The notes under the pieces were generated by a model that made no database searches, was not told the DNA's origin, and worked only from the letters and a program-made list of their open reading frames with translations. A DNA stretch of 64,000 bases from Aculops lycopersici (lineage: Eukaryota > Arthropoda > Arachnida > Trombidiformes > Eriophyidae), in NCBI GenBank assembly GCA_015350385.1, contig WNKI01000001.1, forward strand, positions 4,644,451 through 4,708,450. Reading direction: 5' to 3'. Made by a program: the position numbers and the translations under genes. Shown here piece after piece: positions 22,994 to 36,693 of this stretch. Numbering within the stretch: the first letter of the stretch is position 1; each line of letters opens with the position of its first letter.

Positions 22994-24028
22994 TTACATA
23001 GAATTCTGCACGATACTTTGTTGAGGCTTTGGTTGCGGCGGGGGCTTCTTCTTCGACTTCTTCGGCTTATTGGATCGGCTCTTGGTTTTGCACAGGGGGC
23101 AAATGGGAGCGTTCCTGTGAATGGCCTGGTGGCAAGCCATGCACTCTTTCATCGGCGGTGGCTGTTGGAGGTGGAAGTGTCGCTGTTGCGACAATTGCAA
23201 TTGGGTTTGTTGCTGGTGATGGTGTAACGCTGGGTGCTGTTGTTGTTGTTGCTGCTGTTGTTGCTCATGTGAAAGGTGATTCGCTAGCCTTGGGTGTTGT
23301 AGTTGAGATTGTGGTGGCGTAGTGGTAGTTGCCAATAAAGGTGGTGACTGTTGATGATGCAGATTTGCAGCCTGCAAGTGGCTCGTCAGGTGGTGGTGTG
23401 GGTGATGAGGGTTAGTTGCGCTTAGTTGACTCAGGTGATGGCTAATACTCAGTGCTTGTTGATGTTGTTGTTGCTGCTGCTGTTGTTGTTGTTGCGGAGT
23501 GGTATTGGTTTGTTGCTGTTGCTGAGATGATATTGGTGTTGTGGATCCTCCGATGCTAATAGGACTGGCACCCGATGTGACCGAGGCTGCTGCAGCCGCA
23601 GCAGCGGCGGCCGCCGCTAGGGTCTGCTGGTGGAATGCGGCTGCCGCAATCTGGTGCTGGCTAAAGGAGTTTGGTGTCAGGTGGCTGGCCGCCGAGTTTG
23701 ACGATGGTGGTGGTGGCGCTAACGGTGGAAACAGAGGCGATTGAGGTGGTTGCTGGTTGTCAACAATAATATTTTGCTCAATTTGTTTAGTCGATTGTTG
23801 TTGTTGTTGGAGTTGTTGATGCAACTGCAATTGTTGGTGTAGGTAGTATTGTTGCACTTGACGTTGATGCTGAGATTGTTGCTGAGAGATGAGCCAGTAG
23901 AGCCAGTGGACGTAACTCTGGACATACTGTGGGTTGTCCATGATGATTCTTTGCAATGATAATATACTGTCCCTATCGTTGCCAAGCGACTCTGCTCTTG
24001 CTATAGACTCTAGGTGGTCCAAGTTCAT
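22994..24028 (-). CDS. ZC4H2-type zinc-finger protein with polyQ/polyA body
   Basis: A 344-residue protein in a single exon, starting at the ATG at 24028 with an in-frame stop upstream. The C terminus (PPPMKECMACHQAIHRNAPICPLCK, given here only for orientation: Cys, Cys, His, His, Cys, Cys) is nearly identical to the C4H2 zinc finger of ZC4H2, a nuclear protein needed for neuronal development and BMP signalling in vertebrates, and a Lys-rich tail follows. The preceding PPPMK and a long Ala run also have counterparts in ZC4H2. The N-terminal half differs: instead of the coiled coil of the 224-residue vertebrate protein it has a short Trp/Tyr-containing segment, then polyQ, Pro-rich and His-rich tracts. 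Either the coiled coil was lost or this is a paralogue. It is convergent with Rictor. Confidence 0.8.
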   Translation of the reverse strand: MNLDHLESIARAESLGNDRDSILSLQRIIMDNPQYVQSYVHWLYWLISQQQSQHQRQVQQYYLHQQLQLHQQLQQQQQSTKQIEQNIIVDNQQPPQSPLFPPLAPPPPSSNSAASHLTPNSFSQHQIAAAAFHQQTLAAAAAAAAAAASVTSGASPISIGGSTTPISSQQQQQTNTTPQQQQQQQQQQHQQALSISHHLSQLSATNPHHPHHHLTSHLQAANLHHQQSPPLLATTTTPPQSQLQHPRLANHLSHEQQQQQQQQQHPALHHHQQQTQLQLSQQRHFHLQQPPPMKECMACHQAIHRNAPICPLCKTKSRSNKPKKSKKKPPPQPKPQQSIVQNSM

Positions 24029-24646
24029 TTGGTTGATTGTAATTCTTCTTCGAATTCTTTCTTTTTAACGAGGCTTTATTTCTATTCTTGTATTGTACGA
24101 GATACTGACGACGAGAAGTCAGACCTCTGGTCTTGTTATTCTATCTGGGGTCTGTTTGGTGCGTGAGCTCTAGTGACACTAACAGGCAAGTATTGCGCAC
24201 CATTGAATTTATACGCGCACGTTGTTGCTGCCTGTTGTTTCTTGAATCGCTAGCGGCCTGTGCGAACCCCAAAGCCAAGCGAACTGTTGTTCGATTGACG
24301 CCGCTACTGCCTTTTAGTGCGCCGAATTGCTGCGCGTTGAAAACTCGCGCATCCTGGCAGCAGCAGTAGCAGTGGCAGCAACAACAACAGCATACTAGCG
24401 GCCACTAGAGAGTCTCTTACTGATTGGCCGCAATGAAGTGCAAGTCGCACACAAGTTACTTGCAAGTTGCTACTGCGTTAACTCGATGGAGACTGGCTGC
24501 GGCAAAATGCACTCGCTCGCCGGGCCAACTCCAACTCCGTATTGCCAACTCCAATTCCAACTACAGGAGGCAAACTTTAGGCGCACACTTTGGAGGCAAA
24601 AGCGTGGGCCGCGCAGTGCAGAGGTAGACCAGACGACAACATAACA

Positions 24647-24649
<3 letters not shown>

Positions 24650-24719
<70 letters not shown>
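24650..24719. repeat. (CA)n microsatellite
   Basis: About 70 bp of almost pure CA repeat, the longest dinucleotide run in the window. Confidence 0.95.
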
Positions 24720-27039
24720 CAACGACGACGTACTTTGCTTGCCTTTTATCACACTGTCCTTGCTCGCCCCAATCAAAACGTCCACTGCTCGTCGTTGCAG
24801 GAGGAGCAAGTCAAAAGGTTGAAGAGGCTACCCAGTGGGCAGATATAAATGATGCCTCTGATGATGCGATCAACCGCGCCGGCAAGTGGCGCTGCTGTCT
24901 TCGCCATTGCTCCCGCTCTTGCCCTTGCTCTTCTCAATCATCAAGAACAAAACAACAGAAACCTAACGAGCGTTCTCTTTCCTTTCCTTTGTTTTGAGTT
25001 GTCTTTCAATTGGCGACAAATTCGCAAATTTTCAGGAGACACCAAAACTGCATAGGAAATTACAGGCGGACAAATCACAGGCAATCATCGCGCGCTAATC
25101 GCACGGAACCAACTGGAAACGCAGAAGTCGCGTGAAGTTTGTGGGTGCGGCCAGTTTGTGGATTGCTCAAGTCGGGCTCCTCCAGTTTCGATGCGCATGT
25201 GCACTAGAGCAGCCTATAGACGCTGACTTTGCCCCCGTAGTTTTTGGTTGAAGGAAAGCAGTAAACTTACAACTAGACTGTCTATAGTAATAATTGAGTT
25301 AGTGCTCAGAACTTTACTGCCTCAAATCAAATGTAAAATCATTTGTCCTCCTCCTCCTTATGGTTGCTCTTTTGCGCTGTTAATTGTTTTAAATTTGATC
25401 TCAAACACTGAGACTAGCTGGCAATCGCAGCGACGATCAGCGAGCAAAGCAAATGAGCTCACGCTGCCTTCCATTTACAGCACACAAAGCGCTGTCTCTC
25501 ATTTATATTTATTTAATTATTTATTTACCTGCGGCGATTCCCGCGCTCTAATCGGTCATTCCACTGACAAGACGCGCAAACTCTGGCAAAGAAACGACTC
25601 TCAATCTAGCTGCAAAGTTCGGGACTCGGCCAGTCGCTTGGTTGTCATGTTGTTGATTGGATGGTCAATTGGTGGTTGACTGGTGGCCAGTTGGCCACAA
25701 CAAGCAGGTAAAGTAAAATCAAGAGTATTTTTAAGATTGATTGAAATTAATATGTTCCTCTAAAGGTAAAATTTGCACGTAAAACAACACCATCCTCTTG
25801 TGTGCCTGTGTTGACTCCCAACTAAGCAACTATTTTTAGTCCAGTCCAAGAGTAAGTTTGCTTGAGGTAAAACCACCTCCACCAATCAGCAACTAATTTG
25901 GCCAATCAATGAGCAATCGGTGGTCGTGGTGGCGGCAGTGGCGGCGGCGACCACAACGGCGAGCACGGCAATAGTGGCGAGTGGAAATTGATGTTGCCAT
26001 TTTCAACAACCAATTGTTTTCTCCTCTTGTCAAATTGATGTGTCTCTTTGCTGGTCGTAAAATCGTCGTAGTCTTTTTACCTTTTGGCTGCGCTTTTGAC
26101 AAGTAGCAGTGGCAACAACAGCAGCGATTAGCATGAAATTGGATACCTGGAAATAGATGCAAACGAGGACATTAGCGAGAACAATGGAGCAGAGGAATGG
26201 TAGCGATCGGCGGCGGCGGCGGCGGTGGTCCGGATGGCGTGCGCCGGTGGCAAAGAGTATGAGGGGAAAATGAGCTGCTTTGGTTGCAACAACAACCAGA
26301 GACACAGAACAACGGGCGCCCTAATTTACATTCCAAAGTTGAGTTTAAACTAAAGCCACATGAGCAGTCTGGCGACTATTGAATGGCAATTATTTGCCCA
26401 CTTCCGGCGCCACAACCACCGCCGCAGTCGATGGAGTCACTGCTACCACTTATGCTTGTACTGCTTCTAGAACTGTTCCGTTCAACTCCACTTCCGGCGA
26501 ATGCAACTGTCGGCACCAGAGCCAAGCGCCAACAACAAGCTCACCTCTTTCACTCTACGTGGCTTTGGTTGGAAACTATCCGCTTGGTTTGCGAGTTAAC
26601 ATCTGCCAACTTACAACTTAATTTGATTATTTCGTCTCTCTTCTTCTTTTCTACCTTCAAAGCCAAGTTGCGCAACTAGCAGCAAAAGTCGCGAGCGGCT
26701 TACGTAGGTAGACTGATCTGGTTGAAGTGGTGGGTCGCGTGCCTTAAACTCGTCGCAGTGGAGGCGAAATTCGACACCTTGAATTTTGCTTTGATTCCTT
26801 TGGAACAAGCGGTCGGTAGGCAGCCAACTTCCGCTTTGAACTCCACTCCCCTCTACGAGTGCTGATGCTTTCGGGAAACACACGCTCTGAATGCTGAAAC
26901 TCAAGTGGCTCCTCACGCTCGAAGCCGTAGCATGAAAGTTGGCCAAACTAGACGCCCAAAAGTCAATCGATTGGACTCTAGTCGACGATTGCAGCGGCGT
27001 TGGCCACAAACTCGCGGAGGATCATCGAGGATTGATGAT

Positions 27040-27067
27040 GGTGGTGGTGGTGGTGGTGGCGGCGGCG
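27040..27067. repeat. (GGT)n/(GGC)n tract
   Basis: A GGT run passing into GGC units. It produces spurious polyG and polyP frames on both strands. Confidence 0.8.
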
Positions 27068-30060
27068 CAAAAGCGTTGGCGGCTAGCGGCAATTGAGTCA
27101 TCGGGGCCATTGGAGCTGCAGCTTCCGGTTGCGGCGACAAATGGTGTTGCGCACTTGCTCTCTTGTTCGATTTCTGCGACTCGATTTAAGCCAAAAGTCG
27201 CATGCAGATTTGGCGGCTCCAATTCAATTCGCTCGAGTGGGCAGCTGCAGGCGGTTGTAGTTTTGGTTGCAGTTGATGTCGTTGTTGTGGCTGTCATTGC
27301 GTAACATTAGCCACTTGCATTGATGGCAGCAGACTAGACCATCATCTAGTTGGCCACTGAAGGGAAAGAGAGAAAGAGTTGACTTTAGTTCAGGGGATTG
27401 AAACTATTTATTTCAAAGTGTTCTAGTGGCAGCGAGGAGTTTACGTACCGACTGTTTAAATCGACACCGGAGTTCACCTCTACTCCGAGTGGCTAAAGTT
27501 TACATACAGGTTAAATGGCATCATTGGCGGCGGTTGCCTTTTGGCTGCTCCCACTTCTTTTCGACGTGGTACAGTATAGTCGAGAATAGGACCATTGAAT
27601 GGAAGTGGTGACATTCATACTTTGCGAGTGTCAACTCGGCGGCGGCGGCGGTGGCGGTGGCGGCACTTGGCAAAGCAAACATTCAGTTGCCGGCCACATT
27701 TTGCACGCTTGCCGAGTTGTTGATTCGCCTTCCAGTTGAGATCAAGTGGATGGCGCTGAAGGTGAGGCGAGGTGAGTTGAGTTGAGAGGAGTTGAGTTTA
27801 GGTGAACTGCCGAGCCAAAGTGGCGGCGGAATCACACAAAGTAGCTAAGAGTACAAGTTTAAGTATAAGTATGAGAGTATAAGTTATAAGTAGACACACG
27901 GCAAATATGCTGTCATCACTAGACTGGCACTTGTGCCACCGAACTCGGCGCGTCAAGTTCCTCTTCCATTTCAAGTTCCATTCTAATTCTCATTCCAATT
28001 CCAATCCCAAATCCAATTCTCGCTTCCCTCCACCCATTCACCGTTCTCCGCTGTCGGTACCGGTGAGCAATCTTCTAATCAGATTAAATGGAAACCTCAC
28101 TCTGTCTGTCTCAAGCATTGAAACAGTTGGAGTTCAAAGTTGACTAGCTGAACTCTATACTTCCCACTACAAGTAATAGAACTACTAGTCTGTTTATGCC
28201 ACTGCCCCACCGTGCGACTGTCCGACTGTCTGTCTGTTGGCCGCTTGTCACTTGTTTCACTGGCTCACTTGCTTGGATTTCGTTGAAGTTGGAGCTGAAG
28301 TTGAAGTTGAAGCTGAGGCTAGAGCTAAAGCAGAGACTAAGTTGCCGGCCGAACGAAGTGGCGGCAAACGAGCAAAGTGGCGCGAGCGTAAAGCGGAAGT
28401 GGAATTTCACAAACGATTGCTCCGCTCGCTCGCCGCCCCAGTGGCCGGCCAAATGATATGGCCGCCGACTCTTGACCAGAGCAAAGCGGCCATTTGTTTA
28501 CGATTGGCCGACGGGCGAGGAATCTCATTCTGCATTCATGGTGGCGATGGCAGCGGTGGCGACAATGCCGATGGCCACCATGATGGTGATGATGATGATG
28601 CAATAGCAACAACATTACACTTCCATTGCCAGACAAAAGCAGGCGACAGGCGCGAAAGTAAAGCTTGGAGTGGAAACCAAAACAGTTGGCGAGAAGAGAA
28701 CATAAAACTTTGTTTTCAACTAGTAGTAAAAGTAGCAACAATAACACTAACAAAAACAAGTACAATCATCATCATGACCACATTGCGTTGTGTTTCAATT
28801 TTAAATTGCCGTTGTCGTTGCTGTTGCTATTGCTATAACTATTGCGCCAACTGCACCACTGTAGAAAGTGGTCTCTATGAAGGCGAGTTGCGCAACTATC
28901 TCAACTGCTCACTTGGCCTCTAGCCGGAAGTTGCGCTTTTGGAGCCTAGAGGTCGGAGTTGCGGTTCCTCTAACTGCAGCGAGAGTGCCAATGAGAGTGA
29001 AAGGCGAACAGTGGAACTGTAACATTATCACGCGCTGGCAAGTTGCACAAGTGAACAACGATAAACCAGAGCCACCACTTCGATGGCCAATCTGAGCAAC
29101 CAATAACAAGCGAGCGAGAGAGGAAACCAAATGATCTGCCCCAAGAGGATCATGTTGTCGTCTCTGTCGTGCTATTGCTATGCGTTCAAACTACACCTCT
29201 AAAACTTGGCCAACAACTTCACGCACGTTGCTGGCGTAACTGCAATGACCATTGTTGTTATTGTTATTGGTGTTAGTGTCGTTCTTTAGAGATAGTGGCA
29301 GCAGCAAACTACTAGAGAGACCACTACCTAGTGGCAGCAGTTAGCGAGTCATCGTCTCTGTCTCTGATTTAAAATGAAACCAAAGGCAACTTGTTAGATT
29401 TGAAACCAAGTGACACACGAGCAAGTAAAATGTACACACTACAAAGTCGCCACTTGCCAAAAGGCCCTCAATTGTAACTGGTGCAACTAAAACTTTTAGC
29501 GACTCGCCCCAAGTCGTCGTCGTCGTCGTTGTTGTTGCTGTCGCTGTTGGTGTCTCAATTTTGCGACTTTTGAAATTGAGGCTAAAAATAATCTTGTCTT
29601 GTATTCTGTTCCAGTGAAACAATAAAACTTTAAATGAGCAACTGAAATTGGAGCTTCAGCTAAAACTTCGGGCGCCTCAGCGTCTCATTTGTGGAAGTGG
29701 AGCAAAAAATGCGTGAAACGGTCGCAAGTGTTAACTTTGTTGCCCTCGTCAATTGTCTTGCTTGTTGTCGCCACTTTTGTCTTATTTTTAGCTCTTCTCT
29801 TGGCGCCTCATCATTTAAGAGTTACAATGTATGTATATATAATTTGTTTCAACAAACTCAAATGAGCTATAAAAGTGGCAAAGTGGAGCGCAAAGTGCAA
29901 CCAGATGCCCGAAGATGGAAAGAGAGTCGCATCTGCTTTCTCTGCACAGCGACTCGCTTGTGCGGAGGTTTTCCGGCCCGCGCCTAGCAATTTCACGATC
30001 AAGTTGAGACCTTTTTTGTTGTGTTTGCTGGTGAGTAAACTCCACGATACAAACTAACTA

Positions 30061-30081
30061 CCGACCGACCGACCGACCGAC
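30061..30081. repeat. (GACC)n tandem repeat
   Basis: About five GACC units, the reverse complement of the GGTC repeat at 7563-7580. Confidence 0.85.
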
Positions 30082-30872
30082 TGACTAGTAACTCCAACTT
30101 CTTTTAAACCAACTAATTTAACTAGCAACTCGCCTTGCGTTTCTAGTCGGACAAGACTGTTTGAAATTGAAACTACAGTGACAACATTAACATTAGCGGA
30201 GTCTAGGTTCTGCGGTTTCATTTGCGTTTGCGTGCATAATAATATCGACATAGGAGTTTAAATTTAAATTGAAAACCTTCGATCCGATTCCATGTCCAAG
30301 TTTATTCAGTTGAGTAGCGAAACTGAGACTCCAAGTGACAGAAGCAGCAGCAGTAGAGGTTCACGTGACATGAGACAAGCGAGAGAGTAAAAAGAACAAT
30401 TCATCGAGATGAGAGTTGTTATTACAACTTGCAATGTGATTTGTCTGCTTGTTGGTTGTAGTTAGGACCAGCAAAATCTGCTACAAACTTCTTAAAAACT
30501 TCAAACTCAAACTCCAACTGGGAGATTTTCATTCAGTTCGCCTTATTTACGTTGCGCATTTTGAGTTTAGTCTCAGAGTTTGGGTTTAGTCTAGAGGATT
30601 TGTGACCGCAAATGTTGATGTTGTAGTTGAGTTTAGCTCTAGAGTTTGAGCTTCTTAGTTTTGTGTGTTTTGTTGCTACAACAACGAGCGAACATTTTCC
30701 ATTGTATTTTGTATATGTGCTATGATAAAAACACACTTTGCATAGTCGGTGGTCCCGCTCCATCTTCCTATTGAGATCCCGTTTGTGCGTGTGACAAAAA
30801 CACACGCTCACTTTGCCAGTGGACATTAGAGACTGATGCTCGGGCGAAAGGTTAATTTGTTACCTTCTTCCA

Positions 30873-30950
30873 GTCATTCATTCATCCATATTCCCATTCT
30901 TATTCTTATTCCTATTCCTTTTCTCATTCTCATTCTCATTCCCATTCCTA
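30873..30950. repeat. ATTC/CATTCT-type degenerate repeat
   Basis: A run of related pyrimidine-rich pentamers and hexamers (CATTCA, TATTCT, CATTCTC, CATTCC). Confidence 0.75.
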
Positions 30951-31699
30951 ACGCAAAGTAGCAGCAACCACTGGCCTGAGGTGAGATGAAGCGGAGTGAA
31001 GTGGAGTGCAGTGAGGTGCATTCGAGTTGTGGCCACTGGTTTTACTCTTTCTCAAATCTCGCTCTCCTCTAAGGTAAACTTGCAAAGAATATCCCCCGCG
31101 AGTTCCCTTCTCTCTGCTTGTGAAATCCTGTGCTTACCTTTGTAGTTTACATTCAATCAAGAGAGCAAAGCAAATGAGCAATCAGTTATTGCTGTTGTTG
31201 TTAAAATTCGCATGACGATCAATGGCAACCAGGTAAGCTGGCCGGCAATTTCGAGCATTTGCCTTTTGTGTTGGCGCCGACATTTCTAGCGGAACTCAAG
31301 GGGACAAACGAGCTGAGGGGGCAGCCGACAAGTTGGCTACTTGTCACACGCTGCGACTTTAGCGCAGTTCAGTTGAGTTAAGTTTACTTGAGCATCCAGG
31401 GGAATGAGCAAGAATGTTCCTGTGCTCAGAGGCCAGAGATTAAGAGATGAGAGTTGAGAGTTTTAAAGGTACAAGTTCCAAGAGAGCAACTTGTTGTCTC
31501 TGTTGCTGTTGCTGCTGCCGCTGCCGCCGTTTGTTTGGTTAGCGAGTTAGTCTCATATTTCTTCTCTAATAAACAATCAAAATTTTACAACAAGATTCTT
31601 CGTCAGCCGATCAGATCAAATGGTGAGCGGATTTAGTCTAGATCCTTTTCTCCTTTGTTTATCGCCCTTAACTGACTGCTAACTCGGCGAACCTGGAGG

Positions 31700-31727
31700 C
31701 CTTTACCTTACCTTTACCTTTACCTTT
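31700..31727. repeat. (CCTTTA)n repeat
   Basis: Short tandem ACCTTT units with one shortened copy. Confidence 0.75.
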
Positions 31728-34100
31728 ATTTCAATTTCTTGTGTTGTGTTGTGCTCTCAACACTAAATCTGAACGGAACAAAACGTTCCCAGCAAAAGCA
31801 CATCGAGTGCTTCACTAGTTTTGCTTTAATCTCGACCTCAGTCTCTTTCTGCTGGCAACAAACGAGTTAACTGCCACTAGACTTCGATTGACAACAACAG
31901 CAACAACAACAACAACCATAACTAAGAGTCCCGCGGGTATTATATTCATAAGCCAAGGGGGAATGATAATAAGCAAATGGTAGCAGTGGTGGCGGTGGTT
32001 TCTTGTTATTGTAGTGGCAGAGGTATTGGTGGTGCCAGTGGTAGTTGCAACTCTCCCGCAACGAGTAGCGACTACATGTATCACGACACGATGATGATGA
32101 GTGTCGATTTAATTGAATAGAAATGTGTTTACTTAGTTGTTGTCACTTTATCTAAACATACCGCAAAACCTCTCGCTTACTTGTGTTTCCTTCTCTCCAA
32201 CTTACTACTCTCTCCCTTGTCACTAATACTACCTTTACCTACTACTACTACTGCTACTAGTGGCACCAAGTTTTAGCAGTTAGCCCAAAAAGACTTGAGC
32301 AAAAGTGGCGCCAGTTTGTGCGGCTTAATTCCATCTCATTCCATTCATTTCGTTGCAAGTTTAGTTTGGTTCAGTTCAGTTTAGAGCGTCAACTTAGTGG
32401 CTGGCGTCGCGAAAGCGGAAACGCCGAGTTGGTCGCCACATTGTCTAGCAGTTGCGCTAGAAAAGAGAGTAGGAGAAGGTTACCTTTTTCCCAGAAGACA
32501 TTAGTTGGCCGCCGCTAGTAACGCTCATCCAATTAGCAGGTCGACGAGCTTCGCGCTGCACCTGATCAACTCGCGAGCTAGCATCTTGTCCCTTGGCGCA
32601 CCAAGCTAACAATTTGTTTGTATTTGTTCCTTTCTCGTGGCAAGAGTCGTTGTCTTCACTTGGCTCGAATTGAGCCAAACTCACCCGTCGAACAGCAGAA
32701 CTAAACTCGCGCTTAGTAAGCAACTAACCTCGTTAACTTGCTCGCTGTTCACTTTGCGACTTTGCTAACTGGAGTGAGCAGCAACCATGTTGCTGCTCAC
32801 TTACAGTCGCCGCCGCCACCACCACCAACTTATCGGAACCAGAGTAACGGGAAGCGGAGTAAAGTAAAGTAAATTGTTCGGGGAAGACTAGATACACAAA
32901 CACAGAGAGGCCAAGTTCTGAAAGTGACACAATGTGAGCCTATAAAGTGGGGCCAAGCCAACGGGAAGCTAGCGAACGGGAGAGGCGAAGATAATTGTGC
33001 ACTTTAGATTAGGAACTAACGACATTGTTGCTGGCGCGTGTGTGTAAGTGTCTATGTCAACTCAGCACCGGAGTCATGGATACACTTGTAATGTCGACTC
33101 GCCAACAACTTATTGCCTCCAGTTGGGTGGAGTTCAGTTGGTCGGCGTGTGGCTCTCTGTCTGTCTGTCTGTCCAGGCGGCTGATTGCTTTTACACAAGC
33201 GCAAGCCAAACCATTTGGTGTTAGGTTACTCCACTCTAGAACTTGAAGGGAAGCGTATGAATCCTGCTAACCTGCTGTTTTTGCCCCATGAAAGTGAATC
33301 ACACTTGCGCCTAGCGAACCATTCGCCAAGCTGAACCGGCAAATAGCTCGACTCACTCAACTGAGAGACTGGAGAGCGCAAGTTGTCGTCGTCGTCGTCG
33401 TCGCTCTTTTCATGTTACATAGGCTTCTCGCAATTTTGCGCAGTGAATCTCGGCGAGCAAGTCTCTTGAATTGTAGTGGTGGCACTTTCCTCTTTTCCAC
33501 TTTGCTCATGCCAACCACCAAACTCAACGGAAGCTAGCGAGTCGCTTCGTGGTCCAGTTTAGTGGTGCTTACGTTGCACCACTAAGCGATTTTAGCGATG
33601 TGAGCAGTCGGTGGGCGGAAAAGAGAGCAACGCTAAGTGGCTGCCGCCGCCGCGTTGAACTGAACCAAACTCCACTTTCCAACAACCGAACTGAAAGGAG
33701 AGCCGCGACTAACCACAATTGTGACGAAAACATGTAAGCGGATCATCCGAAGCGACGACAAATAGGTGGTCTCCTCCTGTTGCTAGAATGATAGTGGCAG
33801 CCAACTGAACTAAACTAAACTACACTTCTGGCCGGAAAACATCAGCAACTGGATACCAACTATACTATAGAGACTCGAACTAGAGCAAAGCTGGCAACTT
33901 GAAGGGGAGATGGAGATAGAGAGACAGGAAATCGAATGGAAGAATCAATCATGTTAATCTAACACTAATCTCGTGGCGACAAAAAGACTAAACGGGAATC
34001 GGCGATTGCGGTCGCCCAGTGGGACGTCGCAACTAACCGGCGACAGTCGACTTATTGGCCATGTGACGACGTAGTGAGTGAGACAGAGGGAATCATGGTT

Positions 34101-34123
34101 TTATATATATATATATATATATA
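34101..34123. repeat. (AT)n microsatellite
   Basis: About eleven TA units in the gene desert. Confidence 0.85.
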
Positions 34124-35793
34124 AACACACACTCGAATGTTTGCGCTAGTGATAATCTTTTCCTCAACTCCAAGTCCAAGTTCCTTTTTCTTTTCTCTCT
34201 CTCTCCCTTCCTCTTGCTCTTGGGTGCTAATAGATCTGCTACCACTTTTCTCGCGCCACCAAGTAAAATATCGGAACAACGAGAGCAAAGAGGACACTAA
34301 ACGGAAGGTGACTTACACTAAAACCGATTGCCAAAGCTGCTCATTGCTAGTCGAGTCAAGTAATCTGATCATTTGTTCCGCAACTTGGCGCGCTCATTTG
34401 TCGTCACAGAGATTTACTGTCTCAGTCTCTTTCCAAGTCCCAGGCGACGAGTTGCGACTTGAGGGAACCACCTAGCGAGTAGAGCGGAGCTGCCGCTCAA
34501 TTGAACTAACCAAATTCCAAGAGCGAAGTGCACATCATCTGGTCAGCATCTTGGACAGAGCGTTTGTGCTAATCGCCTGTGCGACGTGTTGCCGTAGTCT
34601 CGCTTGCGGTCGACTGCCAAGATTAGTGTTGCACCCCTGAGGGGAAGAACCTAGAGGGTGTCGCTTAGGTTGAGGCCACCGCTCCATCTTAAATTCCAGC
34701 TTGTGCTTGCGGGGCGCTGGCATCCCTCTTCTCTCCTGATAAGTCGCCAGCTGGACACACTCGTGCTGCTAGACTCTTTGGCAAGACCAAACCATAAGCG
34801 CAAACAGGAAGTCACTTGGCTCCCACTTCCTAGACTAAAGTCAACTCTTGCCGCCGCCGCTGCCACCACTACCACTAACCTAGCCGAGAGGGAAACGTGA
34901 CCAAACCTTAGCCTAGAACTAAACCAAAATCTCGAGTCTCCTCCTAGTCGTCGCCTTCATTTAACTGGCTGATGGCAATGGTCAGCTGGTACCGCAAGTT
35001 GCCACCAGTGCAGCACCCAAATCCGTTTGATTGATCGTCGTGCGAGTTGAGGTTTCGGTTGCTGTTACTATTGAGACGCTAGGCGAACGCTTTAGACCAC
35101 CAATTGGTGGTGCCACTAGTCTCCGATTCATTTTGATACTTGCCCAGCTGATCACCACCATCAGCGACCATATCGACGACGACCACAACCACCTAACGAC
35201 GACTACCAAGAAAACTTCCAAGTTCAAGTAACCGACTGCTTCGATCCAAGATGGTGGCTGTTAATTTTGCGCCATCTTCCGCTCAATCCGCTACCAACTA
35301 GCAAGTGTAAGTTGGTAACGTAACGGCGGTGACTGTTTCTTAGCGTTAAATTTGTGGACAAGATCTAAATGATAATCAGGCGCCAAAGTTGCGTACTACT
35401 CCACTTCGTTACGCTACACTGGAATGAGTACTCGCCAACCAGATACTGGCCAAAGGAAGGCGTATCATCATCGGCTTCGTCACTAAACTCCGATGGCTTC
35501 GACCGCCAGAGAGATAAGGCGAGTAATTTGTCATCTATTTGATGCTACGGCGCGACCACCCCGAAACTAAACTCATCAATTCGGTGGTCAATTTTGCTTG
35601 GTCCTAGTTGCTAAGTTGAGCGGCAAGTTGGGCAAACTAACTAACTATCTGGTTTCGCCAACTTCAACTCCCGGGGCAAACTGCCTTGCTCTTGACCACA
35701 AGTATTGTCCCGAGTCGTGGAGAGTATAAACTTTCAAAATTCTAGTCTAATGTTTATGTAATTGTCCCCAAGTTTAAAGAGACAAGCAGGGAT

Positions 35794-35813
35794 AGAGAGA
35801 GAGAGAGAGAGAG
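35794..35813. repeat. (GA)n microsatellite
   Basis: About ten GA units in the gene desert. Confidence 0.8.
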
Positions 35814-36657
35814 TAAGATCGAGAGAAAAGCCAACTGGCAGTTGGGTTTAAATCTCGGCCAGAGTCTAAATCGAATCATTCAAGAATCATACGCTTACTT
35901 AGCCATAATCCCTTCTTATTGCTATTACGCTTATCGTTATTACTATTACTCTTATTATTATTATTATTATGAGCAACGTAACCACCGACTGTGGTCCTGT
36001 TCCCGATACTCTCGCTCACTTTGGTAAAGTTAGGAACGAGAGACAGAGAGTAAGAGAGAGAGAAAAAAAAACATCACCAACAATTATCCCGATCTAATGT
36101 TGTTGGCGCCAATGATTCTTGGTCAACTTCAAGAAGCCGCCACCGCAAGCCGCAACAACTTCTATTATGTAGACCACCACTAACCGAAAGATACAAGGTT
36201 ACAGTTTGTTGAGCATTAGTATTAATATTAGAATTAGAGAGATAACAACAACAACAATCGTTTGTTATAGTTGTTCTCATCGCAAAGATTGCGACAGCCA
36301 CTGACGATAATCATGCACCAAATAACACAATAAATAAATACAACAATGTGAACATGGTGTATTCATGCGGCCACCACTACGGCCACCAATACTACTTACC
36401 ATCATTCACCCCCCAACAACAACTCTCACCACCAACTTCGCCCATTCCTTTTCATCACCGTCTCATATTTATGCGCCTATCTTGCATTGCGGTTGCTCAC
36501 TTACTGCAGTAGTTTGTCCCCAACTAGTACTACCACAACTAGTGTTAAGTTTCGTGCGCGACTACTAATGCGCGCAAAGATCATTAATCATCATTAGTCG
36601 TGGCTTCTGGTTTTCTCTCTCTCTCTTTCTTTATCCGCGACTTTCGGCCACTAGTAA

Positions 36658-36660
<3 letters not shown>

Positions 36661-36693
<33 letters not shown>
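36661..36693. repeat. (TAG)11 microsatellite
   Basis: Eleven perfect TAG units. A second AGT-phase run lies at 37413-37434. Confidence 0.9.

Noticed and set aside
24650..24719. Val/Cys and Thr/His repeat proteins over the (CA)n tract
   Set aside because: Pure translation of a microsatellite.
26030..26305. Short Met-Leu-Ile-Ala-Ala start on the minus strand as the missing Beat-like signal-peptide exon
   Set aside because: The hydrophobic stretch is short, no in-frame link to the 9.8-kb exon can be shown, and it lies beyond other genes.
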